Shown here: piece after piece, positions 26,737 through 34,662 of the stretch
How the letters are laid out: every line of letters begins with the position of its first letter
How positions within the stretch are numbered: the first letter of the stretch is position 1
Assembly (NCBI GenBank): GCA_002256345.1
Contig: NKIY01000010.1
Location: 62,001 to 126,000 of the forward strand
Reading direction: 5' to 3'
DNA from: Bradyrhizobiaceae bacterium PARB1
GTDB taxonomy: Bacteria > Pseudomonadota > Alphaproteobacteria > Rhizobiales > Xanthobacteraceae
DNA: 64,000 nucleotides
Made by a program: the position numbers and the translations under genes
Notes under the pieces: generated by a model
The model's input: only the letters and a program-made list of their open reading frames with translations
Databases searched by the model: none
What the model was told of the DNA's origin: nothing

Positions 26737-27396
26737 ATGATGACTTTGAAGCTGGTGATCGGTAACAAGAACTACTCGTCGTGGTCGATGCGCCCATGGG
26801 TTGCTCTCAAGGGCGCCGGCATCCCGTTCGAGGAAGTGTTGATCCCGCTCTATACCGGCCCGGCTGACAAGCAGCGACTTCTCGATGTCACGCCGTCCGG
26901 GAAAGTGCCGGCGCTGGTCGATGGCGACGTCACGGTCTGGGATTCCCTTGCGATCATCGAATACGCCGCCGAGCGTTTCCCGGAAGCCAAGTTGTGGCCC
27001 GAAGACGTCGCGCACCGCGCCCATGCACGCTCGGTTTCGGCAGAGATGCATTCCGGCTTCATGCCGCTGCGGAACGAATGTGGCATGAACCTGCACCGGC
27101 CTGTGAAGGCGAAGCCGCTGTCGGACGATGCCAAGGCCAATATCGCCCGTATCGACGAGATCTGGTCGTCCTGCCGTGCGCGCTATGGTGCGGCCGGCCC
27201 ATATCTGTTCGGCGCCTTCAGCGCCGTCGATGCGATGTTCGCGCCGGTGGTGCACCGCTTCCGCATCTATGCGATCGAGGTGTCCCCGGAGGCGCGTGCC
27301 TACATGGACACCATGCAGGCGAATCCGGCGTTCCGGCAATGGACGGAGGAGGGGCTCGCCGAAACCCTCCTGATCCCGCGTTTCGAGGAAGAGTGA
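26737..27396 (+). CDS. Glutathione S-transferase family protein
   Basis: 219 residues starting at the ATGATG preceded by CAGGGGAG. The frame is open far upstream, but only this part has GST character. The N-terminal thioredoxin-like domain has LVIGNKNYSSWSMRPWVAL, with a candidate active-site Ser, then VPALVDGDVTVWDSLAIIEY, the glutathione-binding Asp-Ser. An all-helical C-terminal domain contains FGAFSAVDAMFAPVV, the N-capping motif. It conjugates or reduces electrophiles with glutathione; the substrate is unknown. Confidence 0.9.
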   Translation: MMTLKLVIGNKNYSSWSMRPWVALKGAGIPFEEVLIPLYTGPADKQRLLDVTPSGKVPALVDGDVTVWDSLAIIEYAAERFPEAKLWPEDVAHRAHARSVSAEMHSGFMPLRNECGMNLHRPVKAKPLSDDAKANIARIDEIWSSCRARYGAAGPYLFGAFSAVDAMFAPVVHRFRIYAIEVSPEARAYMDTMQANPAFRQWTEEGLAETLLIPRFEEE

Positions 27397-27506
27397 TCGC
27401 GTCGACGGCGATCCGGGCTTGTTCCGGCGGATATCGTTGCCATAACAACAGCATATTGCGGGTGCATCGCAGCCGCGTCTTGTTGAATATCCGTGAGGAC
27501 TCCTGA

Positions 27507-28457
27507 ATGAATGCGGCCTGGGCGACTTCGCTCGATCAACTCTGGCGCTCGGCCACATTGCCCATGTGGCTCGCATTCGCTGCGGCCGTATTCTTCTCGC
27601 TGATTGTGCTGGTGACGCTGTTACGTGCCGAGAAGTCGGTCGCCAACGGCGCGCTGACGGTGATTACGTTGCTCGCCATTGGCGTCGCTGCGGCGGCTAC
27701 GCTGCGCAGCTCCGAGACGACGGAGAATGTGGTCGCCGCCCCGACCGCGGCGGGTTCGCAATTTGCCAGCGCTTTGCCTGCCTTGTCCTGTCTCGATGAA
27801 CTTGCCGGCGACATGGTGCTTGCCGCATGCGAGAAATCGCTGTTTGCCTCGCCGGAATCCGTCGCTGCAGCGGTGTCGAGTTCCGCAGCCTTGCTCGACC
27901 GTCTGCGTGCCCATGGCGATGTCGCCGCAGCCGACAAGGCGATGACGCCGGATCTGGCGTTGTTGCGCCGGGCTGTGGAGCGCGATCGCTACGGCCTGTT
28001 CGCCTATGTGCTGCAGGCGCGTGATCGCTGCATGCCGGATAGCTGCCCGGCCTATGCATTCGTCACCGACCACAAACAGATCGCATCCAATATGGGCGAG
28101 CGGTTCTATGAGGGGCTGCTGACGCGCTACGCGCCAGCCTGGAACGCGCCGCCAGCGATGGCTGCCGCATCCTCGGTTCCGGGCGTCGCATCGCTCGCCG
28201 GCCTGCCGGCGTCGGTTCCGACCGGTAAGCCGACCAATGCCGAATTCCCGTCGTCCTCGTCGATCCCTCCGATCTCGATCATGACCGATACGCCGGCCCC
28301 CGCACCGAAGCCGGCCAATGCGCCGGCCGCGCCGCGCCCGGCGCCGAAGAAGCAGGCTGCGCCGAAAGAGGCGGCCAAGGAAGCGCCCCGTCCACAGGCG
28401 GCTACACCGGCGGCCCCCGTTCAGCTTGCGCCGGCCGCAGGGCAGGCGGATAACTGA
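27507..28457 (+). CDS. Hypothetical membrane-anchored protein with Pro/Ala/Lys-rich tail
   Basis: 316 residues. Two membrane helices (about 18-40 and 46-66) precede a helical periplasmic or cytoplasmic domain (about 90-220) with three to four cysteines (LSCLDEL, AACEKSL, DRCMPDSCPAY), suggesting disulfides if exported. A long low-complexity tail runs from about residue 225 (APAAPRPAPKKQAAPKEAAK). I do not recognise the family. Ribosome site GAGGACTCCTGA precedes the ATG. It lies 110 bases after the GST gene and 50 bases before the DUF1489 gene, in the same direction. Confidence 0.75.
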   Translation: MNAAWATSLDQLWRSATLPMWLAFAAAVFFSLIVLVTLLRAEKSVANGALTVITLLAIGVAAAATLRSSETTENVVAAPTAAGSQFASALPALSCLDELAGDMVLAACEKSLFASPESVAAAVSSSAALLDRLRAHGDVAAADKAMTPDLALLRRAVERDRYGLFAYVLQARDRCMPDSCPAYAFVTDHKQIASNMGERFYEGLLTRYAPAWNAPPAMAAASSVPGVASLAGLPASVPTGKPTNAEFPSSSSIPPISIMTDTPAPAPKPANAPAAPRPAPKKQAAPKEAAKEAPRPQAATPAAPVQLAPAAGQADN

Positions 28458-28507
28458 CCGGTGGATATCACCTTGTAAGACCGCTGTTTGGTTCCGATCT
28501 CACGCGC

Positions 28508-28945
28508 ATGCCTTTGCACCTCGTCAAACTCGCCGTCGGCTGCGAGTCCATCGCCGACTTCAAGAGCTACCTGAGCGAGCGCATGCGCGCCGCCAAGGCG
28601 CGCGGCGAGAAGCAGCAGCACATCCACGTCACCCGCATGGTGCCGAAGCGCGATACCGAACTGCTCGATGGCGGCTCACTCTATTGGGTGATCCGCGGCG
28701 AGATCGCGCTGCGCGAGAAACTGATCGCCATCGAACCGTTCCGTGACGGCGAGGGCATCAATCGCTGCCGACTGATCATGGAGCCGAAGCCGGTCACCGT
28801 GGCGCCGCGTCCGCTGCGCCCGTTCCAGGGCTGGCGTTACCTCACCGACAAGGATGCGCCGCCCGATCTCGGCAAGGCCGCCGCCAGCATCGAAGCGATG
28901 CCCGAGCCGATGCGCCGCGAGCTGCGCGAATTGGGGCTGCTGTAG
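28508..28945 (+). CDS. DUF1489 family protein
   Basis: 145 residues, matching the usual size of DUF1489, a family largely confined to Alphaproteobacteria. Landmarks are MPLHLVKLAVGCESI at the start, then HIHVTRMVPKR, LDGGSLYWVIRGEI and RPFQGWRYLTDKDAPPDL. The function is unknown. The final block LRRELRELGLL-like helix is normal. It is 165 bases upstream of pdxJ, separated by a degenerate REP-like element, so co-transcription with pdxJ is uncertain. Confidence 0.85.
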   Translation: MPLHLVKLAVGCESIADFKSYLSERMRAAKARGEKQQHIHVTRMVPKRDTELLDGGSLYWVIRGEIALREKLIAIEPFRDGEGINRCRLIMEPKPVTVAPRPLRPFQGWRYLTDKDAPPDLGKAAASIEAMPEPMRRELRELGLL

Positions 28946-28997
28946 AGCGGATCAGGCGAAGCCGTCATCCGTCGTTCTTCGCCCCATGCACCTGGCT

Positions 28998-29028
28998 GGC
29001 GGATTAGGCTACGCTTAGTCACCCTACG
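28998..29028. repeat. Degenerate REP-like element
   Basis: GGCGGATTAGG...CACCCTACG has the form of the short palindromic elements (GGCGGATTA...TAATCCGCC-like) that litter intergenic space in this bacterial family. It resembles the sequence at 33523-33555. Confidence 0.4.
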
Positions 29029-29110
29029 ATCATGCATGCCCGCCAATACCTCGCCTTCCCAGCGCCGTGTTGCTAGAAGAAGCATCTCGAACCCGCTGCG
29101 AAAGCCTGAC

Positions 29111-29872
29111 ATGTCGTCCTCGTCTCTCCGCCTTGGCGTCAATATCGATCACGTCGCGACCCTGCGGAATGCCCGCGGCGGCAAGCATCCTGATCCCGTG
29201 CGCGCCGCGCTCGAGGCTATCGCCGCCGGCGCCGACGGGATCACCGCGCATCTGCGCGAGGATCGCCGCCACATCCGCGATGCCGATATGGAGCGGCTGA
29301 AGGCTGAGATTTCCAAGCCGCTGAATTTCGAGATGGCGGCGACGCCGGACATGGTGCGGATCGCGCTCGGCGTGCAGCCGCATGCGGTGTGCCTGGTGCC
29401 GGAGCGTCGTGAAGAACTCACCACCGAAGGCGGCCTCGACGTCGTCGGCCAGCGCGAGTCGCTAGAGCCGACCATCGCGCGCTTCACCGATGCCGGTGTT
29501 CGCGTCTCGCTGTTCATCGCCGCCGATCCCAAGCAGATCGAGATGGCGGCCAAGCTGAAGGCGCCGATGATCGAGATTCATACCGGCGCCTGGTGCGACG
29601 CCATCACCGATGGCGAATTGATCAAGGCCGACGCCGAATGGCAGCGCATCGTCGCCGGCGCGAAGCTGGCGAAGTCGGCCGGCCTCGAAGTTCATGCGGG
29701 TCACGGTCTCGACTATGCGACGGCCGAGACGATTGCCGCGCTGCCCGAGATCATGGAGCTGAATATCGGCTACTACATGATCGGGGAGTCGCTGTTCGTC
29801 GGCCTGTCCGAAACGGTGAAGCAAATGCGCGCCGCGATGGATCGCGGCGTGGCCAAGCGGGCCGGCACATGA
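29111..29872 (+). CDS. pdxJ: Pyridoxine 5'-phosphate synthase PdxJ
   Basis: 253 residues from the ATG of MSSSSLRLG; an upstream in-frame extension is non-conserved. The TIM-barrel enzyme condenses 1-deoxyxylulose-5-phosphate with 3-amino-2-oxopropyl phosphate to form pyridoxine 5'-phosphate. Family motifs are [17 protein letters not shown] (active-site His), [23 protein letters not shown] and, near the end, [12 protein letters not shown] and [17 protein letters not shown], the phosphate-binding and gate regions. Its stop overlaps the acpS start (ATGA), an arrangement widespread in Rhizobiales. Confidence 0.97.
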   Translation: MSSSSLRLGVNIDHVATLRNARGGKHPDPVRAALEAIAAGADGITAHLREDRRHIRDADMERLKAEISKPLNFEMAATPDMVRIALGVQPHAVCLVPERREELTTEGGLDVVGQRESLEPTIARFTDAGVRVSLFIAADPKQIEMAAKLKAPMIEIHTGAWCDAITDGELIKADAEWQRIVAGAKLAKSAGLEVHAGHGLDYATAETIAALPEIMELNIGYYMIGESLFVGLSETVKQMRAAMDRGVAKRAGT

Positions 29873-30288
29873 TCATCGGCATCGGCTCCGACCTGATCGA
29901 CATCACACGCGTCGCCAAGGTGATCGAGCGCCATGGCGACCGCTTTCTCGATCGGATCTTCACCGACGCCGAGCGCGCCCGCGCCGAGCGCCGCGCCAAG
30001 AGCGAGAAGATGGTAGTCGCCACCTATGCCAAGCGCTTCGCCGCCAAGGAGGCCATGTCCAAGGCTCTCGGCACCGGCATCCGTCAGGGCGTCTGGTGGC
30101 GCGACATGGGCGTGGTCAATCTGCCCGGCGGCAAACCGTCCATGAAACTGACCGGTGGCGCACTGGCGCGTTTGCAGGCACTGACCCCGGCAGGGCACGA
30201 GCCTCAGATCGACCTCTCGATCACCGACGACTGGCCGCTGGCACAGGCTTTTGTGATCATTTCGGCCGTGATCCCGCCCAAATCCTGA
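29869..30288 (+). CDS. acpS: Holo-[acyl-carrier-protein] synthase AcpS
   Basis: 139 residues, starting at the ATG that overlaps the pdxJ stop. The family signature [14 protein letters not shown] provides the first Mg-binding Asp, and [18 protein letters not shown] gives the Lys/Glu motif. The enzyme transfers 4'-phosphopantetheine from CoA to the serine of ACP, activating fatty acid synthesis. Translational coupling with pdxJ is likely. A hairpin follows the stop codon. Confidence 0.96.
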   Translation: MIIGIGSDLIDITRVAKVIERHGDRFLDRIFTDAERARAERRAKSEKMVVATYAKRFAAKEAMSKALGTGIRQGVWWRDMGVVNLPGGKPSMKLTGGALARLQALTPAGHEPQIDLSITDDWPLAQAFVIISAVIPPKS

Positions 30289-30294
30289 CTCAAG

Positions 30295-30317
30295 TCCTGC
30301 GCAAGTCTGACGCAGGA
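30295..30317. terminator. Hairpin after acpS
   Basis: TCCTGCG / CGCAGGA 7-bp stem with a 9-base loop, 6 bases after the acpS stop. The 295-base space before lepB also contains an AT-rich island (30478-30520), so lepB probably has its own promoter there. Confidence 0.4.
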
Positions 30318-30583
30318 AATGTCGGGTTTGAGCCGTCAGAACGCATCAAATCCTGCGGCAAACTTGCGGCAGGGCCGGGCGCGTTTCGTTGCACCGATCC
30401 GCGCAACCGGATAAACCTGCTGCGATACCGAGCCGGCGCGAATTCTCGCTTTCGCCTTTCCAGGCCTTTGCTGGACTTTGCCATAATATATTGAATTTGT
30501 TGCATTTTATTGAGGTGGGGCAAGCCGCTCCGGCATAAAATGCGAGACCAGCCGCGCGATCTGCCGCGGGAATCGGGAAAGCG

Positions 30584-31342
30584 ATGAGCGTGACTTCGGG
30601 GACCAAGAGTGAAAGCGGCTTCGGCGAAACCGTCCGCGTTGTCATAAACGCGCTGCTCATCGCGCTGGTGATCCGCACCTTCCTGTTCCAGCCCTTCAAC
30701 ATTCCATCGGGCTCGATGAAGGCTACGCTGCTGGTCGGCGACTACCTGTTCGTGTCCAAGTATTCCTATGGCTACAGCCATTATTCGATCCCGCTGTCGC
30801 CCAACATCTTCTCCGGTCGCATCTTCGGTTCGGATCCGGCCCGCGGCGATGTGGTCGTGTTTCGCCTGCCGAAGGACGATACCACCGATTACATCAAGCG
30901 CGTGATCGGCCTGCCGGGCGACACGATCCAGATGAAAGAGGGGCTGCTCCACATCAACGGCAAGCCGGTGCAGCGCGAACGCCTCAGCGATTTCGTCGGC
31001 GAGGATCCGTGCGGCTCGGACGCCACGGCGCGGGTGAAGCGCTGGAAAGAGACGCTGCCGAACAACGTCACCTATGAGACGCTCGATTGCGTCGATAACG
31101 GCTTCTACGACAACACCATCGAATACAAGGTGCCGCCCGGCAACTTCTTCATGATGGGCGACAACCGTGACAATTCCACCGACAGCCGCGTGCAGTCGGC
31201 CGTGGGTTATGTGCCGTCGGAAAACCTGATCGGTCGCGCGCAAATGATCTTCTTCTCGATCGCCGAAGGCGAGCAGGCCTGGCAGATCTGGCGCTGGCCG
31301 ACCGCCGTGCGCTGGAGCCGTATTTTCTCCATCGTGCGATGA
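30584..31342 (+). CDS. lepB: Signal peptidase I LepB
   Basis: 252 residues with one N-terminal membrane helix (about 17-34). The catalytic Ser is in IPSGSMKATLLVGDYLFV (S44) and the catalytic Lys in DYIKRVIGLPGDTIQ (K105). The terminal family box GDNRDNSTDSR is present. The enzyme cleaves signal peptides of exported proteins on the outer face of the inner membrane. Its stop codon overlaps the rnc start (ATGA), so it heads the lepB-rnc-era chain. Confidence 0.97.
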   Translation: MSVTSGTKSESGFGETVRVVINALLIALVIRTFLFQPFNIPSGSMKATLLVGDYLFVSKYSYGYSHYSIPLSPNIFSGRIFGSDPARGDVVVFRLPKDDTTDYIKRVIGLPGDTIQMKEGLLHINGKPVQRERLSDFVGEDPCGSDATARVKRWKETLPNNVTYETLDCVDNGFYDNTIEYKVPPGNFFMMGDNRDNSTDSRVQSAVGYVPSENLIGRAQMIFFSIAEGEQAWQIWRWPTAVRWSRIFSIVR

Positions 31343-32148
31343 CGGACGATCACACCAAAACCATCGAGGCCGCCGCGCCGAATTCCGACGATCACAGCCC
31401 GGTGCCTGAGGCGCCGAAGGAGACCGCGGCCCAGCGCAAGAAGCGCGCGCGCGCCGAGGCCAAGGCTGCGGCTGCCGAAATCGAGACGCGGATCGGTCAT
31501 CCGTTCAAGGATGCGCAACTCCTTGAGACGGCGTTCACCCATGTCTCGGCGCTGAAGTCACAGCGCAGCCGAGGCGAGAGCTATCAGCGCCTCGAATTTC
31601 TCGGCGATCACGTGCTTGGTCTCGTGATTTCCGACATGCTGTATCGTGCGTTCCCGAATGGCGACGAAGGTGAGCTGTCGAAGCGGCTGGCCGATCTCGT
31701 CCGCAAGGAGGCCTGCGCCGATGTCGCGCGCTCGCTCGGATTTCAGGACGGCATCAAGCTCGGCAGCGTCGGCGCCGGCGTCGGCCAGCGCCTGCGCAAA
31801 TCGGTGCTTGGCGATATCTGCGAGGCTGTCATCGGCGCGATCTTTCTCGACGGTGGATATCCCGCAGCCGAAGCCTTCGTACAGCGCAACTGGACAGAGC
31901 GGATGCGCAAGCCGGTGCGGCCGCTGCGTGACCCCAAAACCGTGCTGCAGGAATGGGCGCAGGGTCGCGGCTTGCCAACGCCGATCTATCGCGAGGTCGG
32001 CCGCTCCGGCCCGCATCACGATCCGCATTTCAAAATTGCGGTGGATGTGAGCGGACTCGCATCCGCTGAAGGCGAGGGCGGCAGCAAACGTGCCGCCGAG
32101 AAAGCTGCCGCAATGGCGATGCTGGAGCGCGAAGGCGTGAAATCTTGA
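31339..32148 (+). CDS. rnc: Ribonuclease III
   Basis: 269 residues. An alphaproteobacterial charged N-terminal extension of about 45 residues precedes the catalytic domain with the signature YQRLEFLGDHVLGL (metal ligands E86 and D90). The C-terminal double-stranded-RNA-binding domain spans about residues 195-268, ending GSKRAAEKAAAMAML. RNase III processes rRNA precursors and cleaves structured mRNA. It starts within the lepB stop (ATGA) and ends within the era start (TTGA). Confidence 0.97.
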   Translation: MTDDHTKTIEAAAPNSDDHSPVPEAPKETAAQRKKRARAEAKAAAAEIETRIGHPFKDAQLLETAFTHVSALKSQRSRGESYQRLEFLGDHVLGLVISDMLYRAFPNGDEGELSKRLADLVRKEACADVARSLGFQDGIKLGSVGAGVGQRLRKSVLGDICEAVIGAIFLDGGYPAAEAFVQRNWTERMRKPVRPLRDPKTVLQEWAQGRGLPTPIYREVGRSGPHHDPHFKIAVDVSGLASAEGEGGSKRAAEKAAAMAMLEREGVKS

Positions 32149-33095
32149 AGGATGATGACTTGAACGACGACATTGACCACAACGCCGAAGGCGCCCCGCA
32201 GAACACCCGCTGCGGTTTCGTTGCGCTGATCGGTGCGCCCAATGTCGGCAAGTCGACACTCGTCAATGCGCTGGTGGGCTCCAAGGTCACCATCGTCTCG
32301 CGAAAAGTGCAAACGACGCGCGCGCTGATCCGCGGCATTGTCATCGAGGATCATTCGCAGATCATTCTGGTGGATACACCCGGCATCTTCCTGCCGAAAC
32401 GCCGGCTCGACCGCGCGATGGTGAAGACCGCCTGGAGCGGTGCCCATGACGCAGATCTCGTTTGCGTGCTGCTCGACGCCAAGGCCGGCATCAATGAAGA
32501 GGCCGAGGCGATCTTCAACCAGCTCGCCAACGTCAACCACCCGAAGATTCTGGTGATCAACAAGGTCGATATTGTCTCCAAGGAACGGCTGCTGAAGCTG
32601 GCGCAGGACGCCAATGAGCGGCTGAAGTTCGAAGACATCTTCATGATCTCGGCGATGACCGGCGACGGCGTCGATGACCTGCGTCGCCGGCTGGCGGCTG
32701 ACGTGCCGGAAGGTCCGTATCACTATCCAGAAGACCAGATGTCCGATGCACCGTTGCGGCATCTCGCAGCAGAGATCACCCGCGAGAAGATCTTCCGCCA
32801 GCTGCATCAGGAGTTGCCGTATCAATCGACGGTCGAGACCGACAGCTGGCAGGAGCGCAAAGACAATTCGGTGCGCATCGAGCAGACGATTTTCGTCGAG
32901 CGCGAGAGCCAGCGGAAGATCGTGCTCGGCAAGGGCGGCGCCACCATCAAGCAGATCGGCGCGGATGCGCGCCGCGAACTGACCGAGATCGTCGGCTTTC
33001 CCGTGCATCTGTTCTTGTTCGTGAAGGTGCGCGAGAACTGGGGCGACGATCCTAACCGTTACCGTGAAATGGGCCTCGAATTCCCGCAGGAATGA
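32145..33095 (+). CDS. era: GTPase Era
   Basis: 316 residues from a TTG that overlaps the rnc stop; a second TTG at 32160, better spaced from GAAGGAT, is an equal candidate. The GTPase domain has G1 GAPNVGKST, G3 DTPG and G4 NKVD, followed by a C-terminal KH domain with KIVLGKGGATIKQIGADAR. Era binds 16S rRNA and supports 30S maturation. Neither start affects the conserved part. Coupling to rnc is typical of the group. Confidence 0.96.
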   Translation: MKDDDLNDDIDHNAEGAPQNTRCGFVALIGAPNVGKSTLVNALVGSKVTIVSRKVQTTRALIRGIVIEDHSQIILVDTPGIFLPKRRLDRAMVKTAWSGAHDADLVCVLLDAKAGINEEAEAIFNQLANVNHPKILVINKVDIVSKERLLKLAQDANERLKFEDIFMISAMTGDGVDDLRRRLAADVPEGPYHYPEDQMSDAPLRHLAAEITREKIFRQLHQELPYQSTVETDSWQERKDNSVRIEQTIFVERESQRKIVLGKGGATIKQIGADARRELTEIVGFPVHLFLFVKVRENWGDDPNRYREMGLEFPQE

Positions 33096-33111
33096 TACCG
33101 GGTCCGATCAA

Positions 33112-33516
33112 GTGAGTGCAGCCGTGACCGTTCCTGCCGACCTGCCGAAAAACGTTTTTTATTTCGAGGTGTTGCTTTACGTGTCGCTGATCCTCGATTG
33201 CGTGTCGATCGCGTTTCAGGACCGCACGGCCGATGCCAGCCTGTCCGACAGCACGATCGCGGCGGCGACGTTCGTCGCCGCCTGCATGTTGCTGTTCTTC
33301 GTTTATCTGGTCTGGCTGGCTGCCTATCGCCGCAAGAGCTGGCCGCGTTGGGTGTTACTGGTGTCGCTGAGCTTCTCGGTGCTCTCGCTGTTCCAGGTGC
33401 TCGGCGTCTACGGCTTGCAATTCGATAGTGCCATCGAGATCGTGTCGTGCATTCTGACGGCGCTCGGGCTGTATTGTGCATTCACCGGCGACGCGGTGGC
33501 GTGGTTCAAGGGGTGA
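33112..33516 (+). CDS. Small four-helix membrane protein between era and recO
   Basis: 134 residues from GTG 33112; another GTG lies at 33124, and both lack a strong ribosome site. Four hydrophobic segments are visible: VFYFEVLLYVSLILDCVSI, TFVAACMLLFFVYLVWLAAY, VLLVSLSFSVLSLFQVLGV and SAIEIVSCILTALGLYCAF, with short polar loops. I do not recognise a named family. It sits in the era-recO interval, 16 bases after era, and may be co-transcribed. A role cannot be deduced. Confidence 0.65.
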   Translation: MSAAVTVPADLPKNVFYFEVLLYVSLILDCVSIAFQDRTADASLSDSTIAAATFVAACMLLFFVYLVWLAAYRRKSWPRWVLLVSLSFSVLSLFQVLGVYGLQFDSAIEIVSCILTALGLYCAFTGDAVAWFKG

Positions 33517-33522
33517 TCTGCA

Positions 33523-33555
33523 GCCGGATTACGCTTCGCTTCATCTGGGCTACGC
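33523..33555. repeat. Degenerate REP-like element before recO
   Basis: GCCGGATTACG...TGGGCTACG: palindromic element of the same style as 28998-29028, placed between the membrane-protein stop and the recO start. Confidence 0.4.
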
Positions 33556-33570
33556 CGCTATAATCCTCCC

Positions 33571-34317
33571 ATGGAATGGACCGACGAAGGCATCATCCTC
33601 GGCGTGCGGCGGCATGGCGAATCCGGCGCCATCGTCGAATTGATGACGCGCAGCCATGGCCGTCACCTCGGTCTCGTGCGCGGCGGTGCCGGCTCGCGGA
33701 TGCGCCCCATTCTGCAGCCGGGTAACAGCGTGCAGGCGATCTGGCGGGCGCGGCTCGACGAACAGCTCGGCTATTATATCGTCGATGGGACCAAGCTGCG
33801 CGCGGCAACGCTGCTCGGGGCGTCGCATGCGGCTTACGGCGTTACGCATCTGGCGTCGGTAGCCCGGCTGCTGCCCGAGCGCGATCCGCATGATGACATC
33901 TTTGTCATGCTTGAACACATCCTCGACGATTTCGATCATCCGGTCGTCGCGGCCGTGCACGCGATCCGTTTCGAACTTGCGATGCTGGCCGAACTCGGCT
34001 TCGGCCTCGATCTTGAAAATTGCGCTGCCACTGGCGCGACGACCGATCTCATCTATGTCTCGCCCAAGTCCGGAAACGCCGTCTCGCGCGTGGCCGGGGA
34101 GCCGTGGCGCGACAAGCTGATGCCGCTGCCGCCATTCATGCGTGAGAGTTATGACGCCGAACATGGACTGTCCGATCGGGACCTGCAGGACGGCTTCGAC
34201 ATCACCGGCCGCTTCCTGCTGCGCAATGTGCTGGAGCCGCGAGGGCAGGTGCACTCCGATGCGCGCTCCGGCTTCATCAATGCAGTGATCCGGCAGTTGG
34301 CTCGCCTGGGTGCCTAG
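33571..34317 (+). CDS. recO: DNA repair protein RecO
   Basis: 248 residues. The N-terminal OB fold has [24 protein letters not shown]-type sequence (residues 1-24), then [21 protein letters not shown]. The helical C-terminal part contains [22 protein letters not shown], the region where zinc-binding versions have cysteines; here only one Cys is visible. RecO loads RecA on gapped DNA with RecR. The stop codon overlaps that of the convergent small gene (CTAG). Confidence 0.95.
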   Translation: MEWTDEGIILGVRRHGESGAIVELMTRSHGRHLGLVRGGAGSRMRPILQPGNSVQAIWRARLDEQLGYYIVDGTKLRAATLLGASHAAYGVTHLASVARLLPERDPHDDIFVMLEHILDDFDHPVVAAVHAIRFELAMLAELGFGLDLENCAATGATTDLIYVSPKSGNAVSRVAGEPWRDKLMPLPPFMRESYDAEHGLSDRDLQDGFDITGRFLLRNVLEPRGQVHSDARSGFINAVIRQLARLGA

Positions 34318-34565
34318 CGAGCGGTCTTGGCGGGTACTTTCGGCTTGAACGTGGTCACTTTGTAGACATCTCCGTTCTTGTCATAGGTGGTCCATTCGCC
34401 GATCTGCTCGCCTTGGTCGAAATGGCCGGAGCGCATACGGACCCCGTCCTTGCGGAACCACTCCCAGTAACCCGTTGCCAAACCATCGAGATGCTGGCCG
34501 CGCGCCCAGATGCTGCCGTCGCGGTGATACTGGATATGCGGCTCAGGCGTCTCTTTGGACATCAT
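34314..34565 (-). CDS. Small MORN/YwqK-repeat protein
   Basis: 83 residues containing short repeats with the pattern G-x-x-x-x-x-G-x-W-x-x-(F/Y)-x-x-x-[21 protein letters not shown] and [20 protein letters not shown]. These are MORN-variant (YwqK-antitoxin-like) units that usually mediate protein or lipid contact. The ATG is preceded by AGAGAG. It ends 4 bases inside the recO stop region (overlapping CTAG), in a convergent pair. The function is unknown. Confidence 0.75.
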   Translation of the reverse strand: MMSKETPEPHIQYHRDGSIWARGQHLDGLATGYWEWFRKDGVRMRSGHFDQGEQIGEWTTYDKNGDVYKVTTFKPKVPAKTAR

Positions 34566-34662
34566 CTCTCTGGGCGCCGGGACTGGGGCGGGGCTAGAAT
34601 AGAGTAATCTGCATTCCGATTCATTTCTTGCCCGATTCGCTCGAAGGCGCTAATGCCCCGCC

